Assembly: GCA_946406095.1 (NCBI GenBank)
Contig: CAMJJO010000052.1
Coordinates: forward strand, 1 to 11,038
Reading direction: 5' to 3'
From: an uncultured Bacteroidales bacterium
GTDB lineage: Bacteria; Bacteroidota; Bacteroidia; Bacteroidales; UBA932
DNA: 11,038 nucleotides
Under the pieces are notes generated by a model, which did no database searches, had not been told where the DNA came from, and was given only the letters and a program-made list of their open reading frames with translations. Shown here one piece after another: positions 1 to 7,570 of the stretch. How positions within the stretch are numbered: position 1 is the stretch's first letter; each line of letters begins with the position of its first letter. Position numbers and translations under genes: made by a program.

Positions 1-929
1 TTCCAGTCGCCCCAGAGGTCGCCGAATTCATCGAAACCGACGAGACCCACGTCGCACTGGATGGAGTTCTGTGCAGTCCAGGCCTGAGGAGTAGCTGTCC
101 AGAGCCAGGAAATGAGGCATTCACCGGTCTGGTTGTACACATCTGGAGAGAGACGGAACACGTCCGAATACTTGGGAGTAAGGCTGCGTCCGGAATTCTC
201 GATGACATCCTTTGCCAGATCGCGGGCCTTGGTGAGGTCGGCATCGTCGAGGCTGCCGGTCACGCCTGCCTTGGTGAGATAAACCTTGGCGAGGAGTGCT
301 TCTGCCGCATAGTAATCGATGCGGGGCTTCTGACCGATATAGCTCTTCTTGGGAAGGAATTTCAGCGCCTCTTCGAGGGTGATGATCACATAATCGTAAA
401 CATCGGCCTTCTGCACCTTGGAAACATCGTTGTAGGAGTTCTCCTTGATGATTTCGGTGTTGTCGTGGATGATGGGAACGTCACCGAAGGTGCGCACCAG
501 GAAGAAATAAGCCATGGCTTTCCATGCGAGGGCTTCGCCTATGGCCCTGTCCTTGACTTCCTTGGAAGCGCTTCCGGTAGAGTTGAGGATGTTCTGGATG
601 ACGGTGTTGCAGTGAGCATTCACCGACCAGAGGGCGTACGCCATATTCTTGAGGTCGCCGTCGGTGCCGTTGACAGTAAGCGTGATGTAGTTGCTCGAGC
701 CTTCGAACACATTGCCGGCCATGGTTTCTCCACCGTAGATGAAGAAACGGATGATATCGTACCAGGGAGAGTTGTAGAGGTAATTGACACCCTGCTCAAC
801 CTGAGCGTCGTTCTGATAATAGGTCGCACTGGAAAGGGAGTCCTCCGTAGGCCTGTTCAGGAATTCGGAGCAGGACGCCACAGTGAGAACCATCAGAATA
901 GTTGCGAAAATCTTGAAAATATTTTTCAT
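1..929 (-). CDS. susD-like: SusD/RagB-family glycan-binding lipoprotein, C-terminus cut off by window edge
   Basis: The frame stays open from the ATG at 929 to the left edge (309 visible residues; full family members are usually about 500-600), so the C-terminal part is missing only because the window ends. It begins MKNIFKIFAT with a hydrophobic stretch and a lipobox (VASC, Cys20) followed by SEFLNRP, typical of SusD lipoproteins. Family signatures are GEALAWKAMAYFFLVRTFGD at residues 131-150, just before VPI, and RIDYYAAEALLAKVYL at 203-218, the TPR-like helical core that docks on SusC. By family knowledge it is an outer-leaflet surface protein that binds oligosaccharides and works as a lid on the SusC barrel. 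It follows susC by 17 nt and has a strong AGGAGGA ribosome site 7 nt before the chosen ATG. An in-frame ATG at 935 would be only 1 nt from that site, so 929 is preferred. The ligand, probably a mannan, is inferred from neighbours only. Confidence 0.95.
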   Translation of the reverse strand, partial: MKNIFKIFATILMVLTVASCSEFLNRPTEDSLSSATYYQNDAQVEQGVNYLYNSPWYDIIRFFIYGGETMAGNVFEGSSNYITLTVNGTDGDLKNMAYALWSVNAHCNTVIQNILNSTGSASKEVKDRAIGEALAWKAMAYFFLVRTFGDVPIIHDNTEIIKENSYNDVSKVQKADVYDYVIITLEEALKFLPKKSYIGQKPRIDYYAAEALLAKVYLTKAGVTGSLDDADLTKARDLAKDVIENSGRSLTPKYSDVFRLSPDVYNQTGECLISWLWTATPQAWTAQNSIQCDVGLVGFDEFGDLWGDW

Positions 930-936
930 AATCATT

Positions 937-943
937 TCCTCCT
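937..943 (-). promoter_or_regulatory. Strong Shine-Dalgarno sequence of the susD-like gene
   Basis: On the minus strand the susC-susD gap contains AGGAGGA, ending 7 nt before the ATG at 929. It is the only near-perfect anti-16S match upstream of any gene in this window. It decides the start codon over the in-frame ATG at 935. It probably boosts susD translation independently of susC within the shared mRNA (inference). Confidence 0.75.
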
Positions 944-946
944 ATT

Positions 947-3900
947 TTAGAATGTAAGGTTGACTCCGAAGGAGCAGGTCATAGGAGAAGGGTAACGTCC
1001 GTTGTCGACGCCGAAGGTGAGTCCGGAGCTGTCTTTTGTGGAAGCACCGACTTCGGGATCGTATCCGGAGTACTTCGTGAAGGTGTAGAGGTTCTGGATG
1101 TTCATATAAACACGCAGATTCTCGATCTTCCAGCGCTCGATCACCTGTTTGGGAACAGAGTATCCCAGAGTGATGTTCTTCACGCGGAGGTAGCTGCCGT
1201 CTTCGATGTAGCGGGTGCTGAGACGGTCGTTGTCGTTAGGGTCGGAAAGCACGGGGCGGGGAGTTTTGGTGTCTTTGTTGACAACATAGACGTTCGTCAC
1301 ATCCCACATTCCCTTGCTCTCGTCGTACATGGCGAGCTTTGCGCGGTCCTTGACTGCCACATGCTGGTTGGTCCAGGCGCTGTTCATGCTCACCAGGCCG
1401 TTGAAGCCCTGGCCGATCATGTTGTAGTTGAGAACCTTGTTGCCATAGCTTCCGTTAAGGAAAATGCTGAGGTCGAAGTTCTTGTAGCGGAAGGTATTGG
1501 TCCAGCCGAAGGTGAACAGAGGCAGCGGGCTGCCGATGTTGGTACGGTCGTGCTCGTTGATTTCACCGTCCTTGTTCACGTCCTCGAACTTGAGGTCGCC
1601 GGGCCATACGGTGGTGGTAGGATTGAATACGCCGTCGGTAGGATATTTTTCTGCACGGGGGCTGTTCTGGATATCGTCGAAGTCCTTGTAGACACCTATC
1701 ACTTTGTAGCCGTAGAAACCATAGAGAGGCTGGCCGATTTCGGTAACTGAAACGATGTCGCTCCACTGGCCGTAACCGACGAGCTGTGCGTTGGCAGTGC
1801 CGTCGAGCGCCACGAGCTTGTTCTTGTTGAAGGAAATCTGGAAGTTGCTGTCCCAACCGAAGCTCTTTCCACTGATCGGATGAGTGTCGAGGGTGATTTC
1901 CAGACCCTTGTTCTCGATGGTGCCGTAGTTGCCCTTAGGAGCGGCAAGTGCGGAAGAGGCATTGCCCTGGGTTCCCATATAGGAAGGAAGGGTAAGGCTC
2001 ATGAGCATATCGGAAGATATCTTCTTGTATGCATCGATAACGAGGTTGATCTTTCCTCCGGCAAAGCTGAGGTCGAGACCGATGTTGGTCTGACGCTGCT
2101 TCTCCCAGTGGATACCGGTGTTGGGGATCCTGGCGGGACGTTCGCTGGTGCCGAGTGCGGAAGGCATGGTGCTCATGGTTGCTTCCCATGCGCCGCCGCC
2201 GATGTTGGCGTTACCGGTCTGTCCCCATCCGAGACGGATCTTACCATTGGTGATTCCCATATTCTTGAGAGCATCGCCCAAACCCTTTTCGTTGGTGAAG
2301 CGCCAGCTTCCTGCGAAGGAATGGAATCCCGCCCAACGGTTGTCGGGGCCGAAGTTGGAGCTGCCGTCGTAACGGAAGGTGTAGGTGAGGAAGTAGCGGT
2401 CGTCGTAGCTGTAGGTCTCACGGGTGAAGAAGGATGCCATTGCGGAATGGCCGTAACCCTGATTCACGGTAGGAGTGCCTTCACCCTTGCCGATATTGAT
2501 GATGTCGTCGCTGGTAAGGCCTGTGCGGGAACCGCTGAAATAACCCCATCCGGACTCCCAGCACTCCTGACCGAGCATTGCGGTGAAGTTGTGCTTGCCG
2601 ATGGTGTTGTTGTATGTAACGTAGTTCTTCAGCTGCCAGAAAAGGCTGTTGTTCTTCTGGAGGTTGAGCGAGTTTGTGTTGCGGGCCCAGTTGCCGAAGT
2701 CTGCGGTAGGCTTGAAAGTGGTAGCATCGGAATTGCTGACGTCGAAACCGAGTTCGGTGCGCCATGTCACGTGCTTGACCGGGGTAAGGTCGGCGTACAG
2801 GTTGCCGGTGAGTTTCTGACGCTCGAGGGTGTACTTGTCGAGCATTGCTATTGCCACGGGGTTCGGGGAGGTGTAGCCCTCACGGACGGTGGTGGAATAG
2901 TTGCCGTCGATATCGTACACAGGCACGTCGGGAAGAGCGCCGAGCGAATAGAAAATCACACCTTCGCTACCGTCGGCGAGCTTGAGGTCGTCCTTGGTGT
3001 TGGCGAAAGTCATGTTGAGGCCAAGCTTGAACCAGTCTTTAAGCTGGGCATCGAGGTTGGTGCGGAAGCTCACACGGTTGAAGTTGGACCCGATGATGGT
3101 ACCTTCCTGATCCATCCAGGACCCGGAGACATAGTACTGAACCTTGTCGGTACCGCCCTGGGCGCTGAGCTGATGCTGCTGCTGGTGAGCGGTACGGAAG
3201 ATCTCGTCCTGCCAGTTGGTACCCTTGCCGAGCAGCGAAGGATCCGCGTAGTAAGGACTTGCCTCGAGGTAACCGAGAGCGGCCATATCGTTGTAGTACT
3301 CTGCGAATTCGCGGAGGTTCATCATATCGATGCGGCTGGTCTGGCGGCTTACCGCGTACATACCGTCGTAGTTGAACTTCGCTTCTCCCGCCTTACCGTG
3401 CTTGGTGGTGATGAGGATAACGCCGTTCGCTCCCTGTGCACCGTAGATGGCGGTTGCGGATGCATCCTTCAGGATCTCCATGCTCACGATATCGGCAGGG
3501 TTGATGGTTGCCAGAGGGGAGATGGTGGAGGTGCGGCCGTTACCCAGGGAGCCGAGGCCGAAGTCGCTGGCAGAGTTGCCACCGCCCTGGATAATCACAC
3601 CGTCGATCACGTAGAGAGGTTCGGCATTTGCGTTGACCGTAGCCTGACCACGCACGCGGATAGATGAGGAAGAACCCGGAGCACCAGATGTCTGCACGGC
3701 GGCAACACCAGCTGCACGTCCCTGCAGGGACTGGTCGAGGCTCGAGATGATGGAGCCCTTGAGATCTTCTTCACGCATTGATACGGATGCGCCGGAAAGG
3801 TCGCTGCGCTTCATGGTACCGTAACCGACGACGACAACTTCGTCGAGGAATTCGGCATCCTCGGCGAGGGTCACGTTGATGACAGTCCTGCCACCCACAG

Positions 3901-4141
3901 CGATCTCCTGGGTCGAATAACCGATGGACGAGAATTCCAGCACCGCGTCGGCAGGGACATTGATGCTGAATTTACCGTCCAGGTCGGTCGTTGTGCCATT
4001 GGTGGTGCCCTTTTCGATGACACTCACTCCGATGGCCGGGCCTATGTTGTCCTTCACGGTTCCCGTGACGGTCACCTTCTGGGCGAACATCGCGGTGCTC
4101 ATGAGGAGCATGCACAGGCAAGTAATCATTTTACTTTTCAT
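947..4141 (-). CDS. susC-like: SusC/RagA-family TonB-dependent outer-membrane glycan transporter
   Basis: This 1064-residue protein is complete. It has a signal peptide (MKSKMITCLC, predicted cleavage after AMFA at residue 20), then a carboxypeptidase-regulatory-like beta domain at about 22-92 (VTVTGTVKDNIG to VINVTL). The TonB-box-like DEVVVVGYGT lies at 100-109. The plug domain spans about 110-250 and carries the SusC signature around NPADIVSMEILKDASATAIYG and GVILITTK. A long 22-strand-type barrel ends in VNLTF, with a typical aromatic terminal residue. DVNKDGEIN and FTFGWTNTFRYKNFDLSIFL near the C-terminal third are standard for SusC. There is no N-terminal STN domain, so anti-sigma/ECF signalling through this protein is not expected. 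It would import oligosaccharides energised by TonB-ExbBD, paired with the SusD-like protein. It starts 36 nt after the GH5-CE7 gene with no promoter-like element or clear ribosome site between them, so co-transcription is likely. The mannan substrate is inferred from neighbours. Confidence 0.97.
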   Translation of the reverse strand: MKSKMITCLCMLLMSTAMFAQKVTVTGTVKDNIGPAIGVSVIEKGTTNGTTTDLDGKFSINVPADAVLEFSSIGYSTQEIAVGGRTVINVTLAEDAEFLDEVVVVGYGTMKRSDLSGASVSMREEDLKGSIISSLDQSLQGRAAGVAAVQTSGAPGSSSSIRVRGQATVNANAEPLYVIDGVIIQGGGNSASDFGLGSLGNGRTSTISPLATINPADIVSMEILKDASATAIYGAQGANGVILITTKHGKAGEAKFNYDGMYAVSRQTSRIDMMNLREFAEYYNDMAALGYLEASPYYADPSLLGKGTNWQDEIFRTAHQQQHQLSAQGGTDKVQYYVSGSWMDQEGTIIGSNFNRVSFRTNLDAQLKDWFKLGLNMTFANTKDDLKLADGSEGVIFYSLGALPDVPVYDIDGNYSTTVREGYTSPNPVAIAMLDKYTLERQKLTGNLYADLTPVKHVTWRTELGFDVSNSDATTFKPTADFGNWARNTNSLNLQKNNSLFWQLKNYVTYNNTIGKHNFTAMLGQECWESGWGYFSGSRTGLTSDDIINIGKGEGTPTVNQGYGHSAMASFFTRETYSYDDRYFLTYTFRYDGSSNFGPDNRWAGFHSFAGSWRFTNEKGLGDALKNMGITNGKIRLGWGQTGNANIGGGAWEATMSTMPSALGTSERPARIPNTGIHWEKQRQTNIGLDLSFAGGKINLVIDAYKKISSDMLMSLTLPSYMGTQGNASSALAAPKGNYGTIENKGLEITLDTHPISGKSFGWDSNFQISFNKNKLVALDGTANAQLVGYGQWSDIVSVTEIGQPLYGFYGYKVIGVYKDFDDIQNSPRAEKYPTDGVFNPTTTVWPGDLKFEDVNKDGEINEHDRTNIGSPLPLFTFGWTNTFRYKNFDLSIFLNGSYGNKVLNYNMIGQGFNGLVSMNSAWTNQHVAVKDRAKLAMYDESKGMWDVTNVYVVNKDTKTPRPVLSDPNDNDRLSTRYIEDGSYLRVKNITLGYSVPKQVIERWKIENLRVYMNIQNLYTFTKYSGYDPEVGASTKDSSGLTFGVDNGRYPSPMTCSFGVNLTF

Positions 4142-4177
4142 TTGACCTGAATTTGTTGTTAATAATAATAGAAGTAT

Positions 4178-6520
4178 TTAGAATTTTCTGAAAAAGTCAT
4201 CCCGGGCCTTTGTGAACGATGGTTCAGCCCACATCGCATGCCCGCACGTGGGCACGCACATGTACGTCTTTTCAGAGGTAACGTTGTTGTATCCGGCAAA
4301 ATTGGTGTGCGGCGGGCAGGTGGGATCCTGCAGACCGTAGGCCATGAAAACCGGGCAGGTGATCCTGCCGGTAAAGTTCTTGATGTCGAAATAGCGCAGC
4401 ATATCCATGATTGCGGCGCGGTCCATCCCCTTTTCGTCGGCATACTGGAAGACCTCGTGCATGGGCCACCAGACAATTTTCGCATAATCGGGATAGTCGC
4501 TGAGGAATGGAACGCTGGGCACTATTGCGCGCATCCTGTCGGTGAGTGATGCGGATATCCAGGTGAACGCTCCCCCCTGGCTGTCGCCGCAGCCGAAGAT
4601 GCGGGTGGTATCCGCCTTGGGGAGAGATGCTGCAAACTCCACCGAACGCACTACGTCGCAGAATGCTCCGCGATAATAATACTCTTCTCTGGAAGACAGC
4701 CCGCGCTCGATCCAGTTGTTGTTGCGGCCCTTGAAGATACCCTGGTCGCGGACGCTGACGCAGTAATCGATGCGGTCGGAATTCCAGTCGGGATCCTCAT
4801 AATAGACATCGGCGCCATAACCCATGAAACTCATGCGCACGGGATAGCGGCCTTCAGCGGTGGGAATGAAGATGATGCCGCCCATAGTGGCACCGCCAAG
4901 CGAGGGCATTTCCACCCGGTAGCATTCGCGCTTTTCCGAGGAATGCTCGGGAAGAAGCGTCCATTTCACATCCATAGGAACCGCTGCGAGTTCGCTGAGG
5001 GTGGTATCCCAGAAAGCATCGAAATCTTCCGGTGCATCGGAAGGGCTCTGAATCTGTTCGGGATTCACCCCTATGTTGAATTTCTTTACTCCATTCACGG
5101 TCACCTGGTAGAACCCTGGTTCAAGATTGCCAAAATCCAGGCTCGCTTTGAACATACGCCCCGGACGGGTGCGGACCTGGATGCTGCTCTCAAGTATGGG
5201 GGACGCATTCCAGTCCATCAGGTCCAGATCCCGCTTAAGACTGTAGCTGAGCTCCACCATGGGAAGGTTGGAGGCAACGTTGACGTTAAGCTTCACCGGA
5301 CCATTGCCGTAGAACATCCAGTCGTGCTCGACGGGCACATCCACGGATATCACGGTGGCCAGGCTGTCCGTATAGGCATCTATCAGCGCCATAGTGGAGG
5401 TATCGCCCAGATAGACTCCGTTCAGGCCCTGCCCTTCCTGGAAAGGATCTCCGCAGAGGTCATCACCTTCCTGCCAATAGTCGTGGGCGGGCTTGGCCAG
5501 ACCGCTCCATGCCCAGAAATTGCATCCCAGCAGGGCGTCTGCCTTTCGGGCGGATTCCAGGACCCTGGAGAAGACATAGCCGTAGACGGCGTCGCGGCCG
5601 CTGGTGGCAGCTTCGCGGCTGAAAGAGAAACCATCCCTGGGATAGCCGAACTCTTCGATGACCACTTTCTTGCCGAGGCGGCGGGCAGTTTCGAGATGGC
5701 GGTTGATATAACCCCGGATCTCGGATATGGCCTTCTGCGCTCCATCCGCAATGTTATTTTCTTTCACCCAACCCCAGTTATAAGGCCATATGTGGATGGT
5801 GATGTAATCGATGTCCGGGCAGTCATTCATGCGCTCGAAGACCGCCATATCCTCCTCGCAGCCCATCTGGCCTTCGTTGCCGGTGCTGACCATATGCTTT
5901 TGGTCTATACTCTTGATAAGCGCCGCGCTGTTCTGGACATATGCGACGAATGCATCGTAAGTGGCGGCATCTCTGGCGAAAGGACGAGGCTCATTGCAGA
6001 CCTGCCAGGAATAGATGGCATCAGAATCCTTGTAGCGCTCCACCATATTGCGTACGTGCCTGTGATAAAGATCCACTGCCTCTGCATTCTTCGCGAACCC
6101 CGACATGGCTGACATATATTCAGGATAGCTGTCGGTTGCAGGATGCGGCTGGCGCCCGGCTCCTGCCTTTTCGAGGTATGACCTGTAGCCGTCTTCGCTC
6201 CATTCCCAGGCGTTGTTCAGGAAAAGGACTCCTTTCATTCCCCTCTTGGAGAAAGCATCGAGGACGGCATCCATTCCTTCCCAGTTCTCGTCGGTGGCAA
6301 GGATGCGGACATTGGTGATGCCGTGAGCCTTGAGCGAATCAAGCTCCGCCTCGAAACGGGCAGGGTTCTCCAGCGCAAGTCGGCTGGCATACCACATATT
6401 CGTGCCGATGAAGTAATCAGGTGCTTCCTGTTTTGCTGAACTGCAGTTGCAAGATGCCATTGAAAGCATCAGGAAGCCGATAATCGAAAGAAGAATAAAC
6501 CTAAGTCGGTTATTAGTCAT
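4178..6520 (-). CDS. Bifunctional surface lipoprotein: GH5 (subfamily 7-like) beta-mannanase fused to CE7-type acetylesterase
   Basis: 780 residues. The start has a hydrophobic leader and a lipobox-like MASC (Cys24), pointing to a lipoprotein. Residues about 35-390 form a GH5 domain: GTNMWYA at 39-45, NVRIL at 70-74, NEPR with putative acid/base Glu177, TIHIWPYNWGW at 241-251, and EEFGYPRDG with putative nucleophile Glu290. These motifs resemble subfamily 7 endo-beta-1,4-mannanases. Residues about 390-490 are a beta-rich linker, probably Ig-like. Residues about 495-780 are an AXE1/CE7 alpha/beta-hydrolase: Ser647 in GDSQGG, Asp732 in GLQDPTCPP, His761 in CGHAMW. Both catalytic sets are complete, so I infer one enzyme that cuts acetylated (galacto)(gluco)mannan and deacetylates it. 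Two CE7 motifs deviate: RGQ is RDQ at 591-593, and the nucleophile elbow has Asp646 before the Ser. The gene heads the operon leading to susC and susD, with its own promoter-like region upstream. A xylan-acting esterase cannot be excluded by motif reading alone. Confidence 0.92.
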   Translation of the reverse strand: MTNNRLRFILLSIIGFLMLSMASCNCSSAKQEAPDYFIGTNMWYASRLALENPARFEAELDSLKAHGITNVRILATDENWEGMDAVLDAFSKRGMKGVLFLNNAWEWSEDGYRSYLEKAGAGRQPHPATDSYPEYMSAMSGFAKNAEAVDLYHRHVRNMVERYKDSDAIYSWQVCNEPRPFARDAATYDAFVAYVQNSAALIKSIDQKHMVSTGNEGQMGCEEDMAVFERMNDCPDIDYITIHIWPYNWGWVKENNIADGAQKAISEIRGYINRHLETARRLGKKVVIEEFGYPRDGFSFSREAATSGRDAVYGYVFSRVLESARKADALLGCNFWAWSGLAKPAHDYWQEGDDLCGDPFQEGQGLNGVYLGDTSTMALIDAYTDSLATVISVDVPVEHDWMFYGNGPVKLNVNVASNLPMVELSYSLKRDLDLMDWNASPILESSIQVRTRPGRMFKASLDFGNLEPGFYQVTVNGVKKFNIGVNPEQIQSPSDAPEDFDAFWDTTLSELAAVPMDVKWTLLPEHSSEKRECYRVEMPSLGGATMGGIIFIPTAEGRYPVRMSFMGYGADVYYEDPDWNSDRIDYCVSVRDQGIFKGRNNNWIERGLSSREEYYYRGAFCDVVRSVEFAASLPKADTTRIFGCGDSQGGAFTWISASLTDRMRAIVPSVPFLSDYPDYAKIVWWPMHEVFQYADEKGMDRAAIMDMLRYFDIKNFTGRITCPVFMAYGLQDPTCPPHTNFAGYNNVTSEKTYMCVPTCGHAMWAEPSFTKARDDFFRKF

Positions 6521-6521
6521 A

Positions 6522-6564
6522 CGCGCGTGTTGAATTCGGTTGCAAAGTTACGCAGACACGCGCG
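6522..6564. repeat. Perfect 9-bp inverted repeat flanking the -7-like element
   Basis: Arms CGCGCGTGT (6522-6530) and ACACGCGCG (6556-6564) are exact reverse complements separated by 25 bp. The putative -7 element (6543-6550) lies between them, and the left arm ends 1 bp from the GH5-CE7 start codon. If transcription starts shortly after the -7 element, only one arm would be transcribed, so a DNA operator is more plausible than an RNA hairpin. Confidence 0.6.
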
Positions 6565-6570
6565 ACTGCG
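6551..6570. repeat. GC-rich 20-bp imperfect dyad abutting the -7-like element
   Basis: The 20-mer CGCAGACACGCGCGACTGCG matches its own reverse complement at 16 of 20 positions, with perfect 5-bp outer arms CGCAG/CTGCG. It lies directly upstream of the TAACTTTG element, in the spacer where the -33 box would otherwise be reached. It stands out as GC-rich within an AT-rich gap and could be a transcription-factor site. It overlaps the right arm of the inverted repeat at 6522-6564. Confidence 0.5.
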
Positions 6571-6606
6571 CTAATACGATTTTGTCAATCTTCGCAAAGT
6601 TTTTCG

Positions 6607-7479
6607 CTAAATGATAATTTTCGTCTTTTTATACATCTGGCGGAAATCCCTTGGAGTCATGCCCTTCTTCTCCTTGAATATCCTGTTGAAGTTGGAAAGG
6701 TTGTTGAATCCGCAGTTGTAGCATATAACGGATACGCTTTCGGTGGTGTCGACCAAAGCACGGACAGCGTTTCCGAGACGGACATCCGTTATGTAGTCGG
6801 TTATGGTGCGGTTTGCATGGGTGCGGAAAAAGCGGCTGCAGGAAGTCGGGCTCATACTTATCAGATCGGCCAGTTCTTCCAGCTTGAGCGGCTCCGAATA
6901 GTGGGTGTGGATATAGTCTTTAATTGTTTCCACACGATGACTCTCCGATTTCCTGGGCGCCTTTGCAAAGGCGCTCGTAGCCAGTTTCTTCACTTCGAAC
7001 AACGACAGTTCATGAAGGATCCAGATGCAGTCGAGCACCTGGGAGAAACTATTTGATTCATTGGCGATTGTATCCAGTTTAGCATACACTTTCATGATTG
7101 CTTCCTGAGGGAAGACGACCCCCTGGCGGGCCTGGTCGAACATCTTGCTGATAGACTCGAACTGGTTCTTGGCAAGTATGCCCGTGTCGAACAGGTCGGG
7201 AGAGAAATGTATGGTTATCTCGCGGATGTTCTCGGAAGTGCAGGTCCCCTGCTCCCACATATGCTCAAGGCCTTCTCCGGCGATAAGCACCAGCTCGTAC
7301 TGGCCTATGGTGCCGATGTGGTCGCCGATTATGCGGCGCACCCCGGCAGCGTTGCTGATGAAGTTCAGTTCGCACTCGCGGTGGGAGTGGAGAGGATAGT
7401 CGAACTTGCTCTTGTGGCGTTCTACTATATGGAAGCAGTCCTTGTCGGACAGACCGGTGATTTCTGATAGTACTTGCAT
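6607..7479 (-). CDS. AraC/XylS-family transcriptional regulator with N-terminal cupin-like sensor domain
   Basis: 290 residues, the usual length for the family, cytoplasmic, no membrane segment. The N-terminal half has a cupin-like sugar-sensing region including HSHRECELNFI at 31-41 and the strand-turn pattern around GDHIGTIGQYELVLIAG at 52-68. The C-terminal 182-284 is a double helix-turn-helix AraC DNA-binding domain. Its first HTH is around LKLEELADLISMSPTSCSRF (198-217), and the second ends in the signature CGFNNLSNFNRIFKEKKGMT at 256-275. It is probably the local regulator, turning on the GH5-CE7/susCD operon 86 nt downstream on the same strand and perhaps the divergent epimerase. The inducing sugar is not readable from the sequence. 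A TACATTTG element ends 4 nt before its ATG, so its mRNA may be leaderless. The fold assignment is secure; the target genes are inferred from position. Confidence 0.93.
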   Translation of the reverse strand: MQVLSEITGLSDKDCFHIVERHKSKFDYPLHSHRECELNFISNAAGVRRIIGDHIGTIGQYELVLIAGEGLEHMWEQGTCTSENIREITIHFSPDLFDTGILAKNQFESISKMFDQARQGVVFPQEAIMKVYAKLDTIANESNSFSQVLDCIWILHELSLFEVKKLATSAFAKAPRKSESHRVETIKDYIHTHYSEPLKLEELADLISMSPTSCSRFFRTHANRTITDYITDVRLGNAVRALVDTTESVSVICYNCGFNNLSNFNRIFKEKKGMTPRDFRQMYKKTKIII

Positions 7480-7483
7480 ACCG

Positions 7484-7491
7484 CAAATGTA
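7484..7491 (-). promoter_or_regulatory. Bacteroides-type -7 element (TACATTTG) of the AraC-family gene
   Basis: On the minus strand TACATTTG matches TAnnTTTG and lies 4 nt from the ATG at 7479. With the normal -7 geometry, transcription would begin at or within about 2 nt of the start codon. No TTTG lies at the normal -33 spacing; GTTTTTG at 7508-7502 is too close. Confidence 0.55.
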
Positions 7492-7562
7492 TAAATTTTT
7501 TCAAAAACTAATAGAATTTTATCTGAATTCATAATAAAAAAACACCTTAACGATATATGTTA

Positions 7563-7570
7563 TATTTTTG
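7563..7570 (+). promoter_or_regulatory. Bacteroides-type -7 element (TATTTTTG) of the epimerase gene
   Basis: TATTTTTG matches TAnnTTTG and ends 4 nt before the ATG at 7575. Transcription from it would start at about the start codon, after the alternative upstream ATG at 7557. This supports 7575 as the real start and suggests a leaderless message. Confidence 0.5.

Larger units (their letters stand above)
6521..6606 (-). promoter_or_regulatory. Promoter/operator region between the AraC regulator and the GH5-CE7 operon
   Basis: This is an 86-nt gap between same-strand genes. On the minus strand it contains TAACTTTG (6550-6543), a match to the Bacteroides -7 consensus TAnnTTTG, 22 nt before the GH5-CE7 ATG. 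No TTTG -33 element sits at the usual 19-21 nt spacing, which would fit an activator-dependent promoter (inference). The octamer AACTTTGC occurs twice, at 6549-6542 and 6601-6594. No hairpin followed by a T-run is visible, so read-through from the AraC gene is possible. Confidence 0.6.

Noticed and set aside
1880..3667. 595-codon open frame on the plus strand opposite susC
   Set aside because: It lies wholly antisense to a clear SusC gene. Its translation is Val/Gly/Ala/His-rich with no recognisable domain, as expected from the reverse of GC-rich codons.
4142..4177. Possible promoter or terminator between GH5-CE7 and susC
   Set aside because: The 36-nt AT-rich gap contains a short ATT repeat, but no TAnnTTTG element and no hairpin followed by a T-run.
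4178..5060. Separate acetylesterase gene fused by a sequencing error to the GH5 gene
   Set aside because: The frame runs unbroken through the linker with no internal stop, ribosome site or plausible start between the domains, so a genuine fusion is the simpler reading.
4943..6112. 389-codon open frame on the plus strand opposite the GH5-CE7 gene
   Set aside because: Antisense shadow of a well-supported enzyme; no family motifs and no upstream promoter or ribosome site seen.
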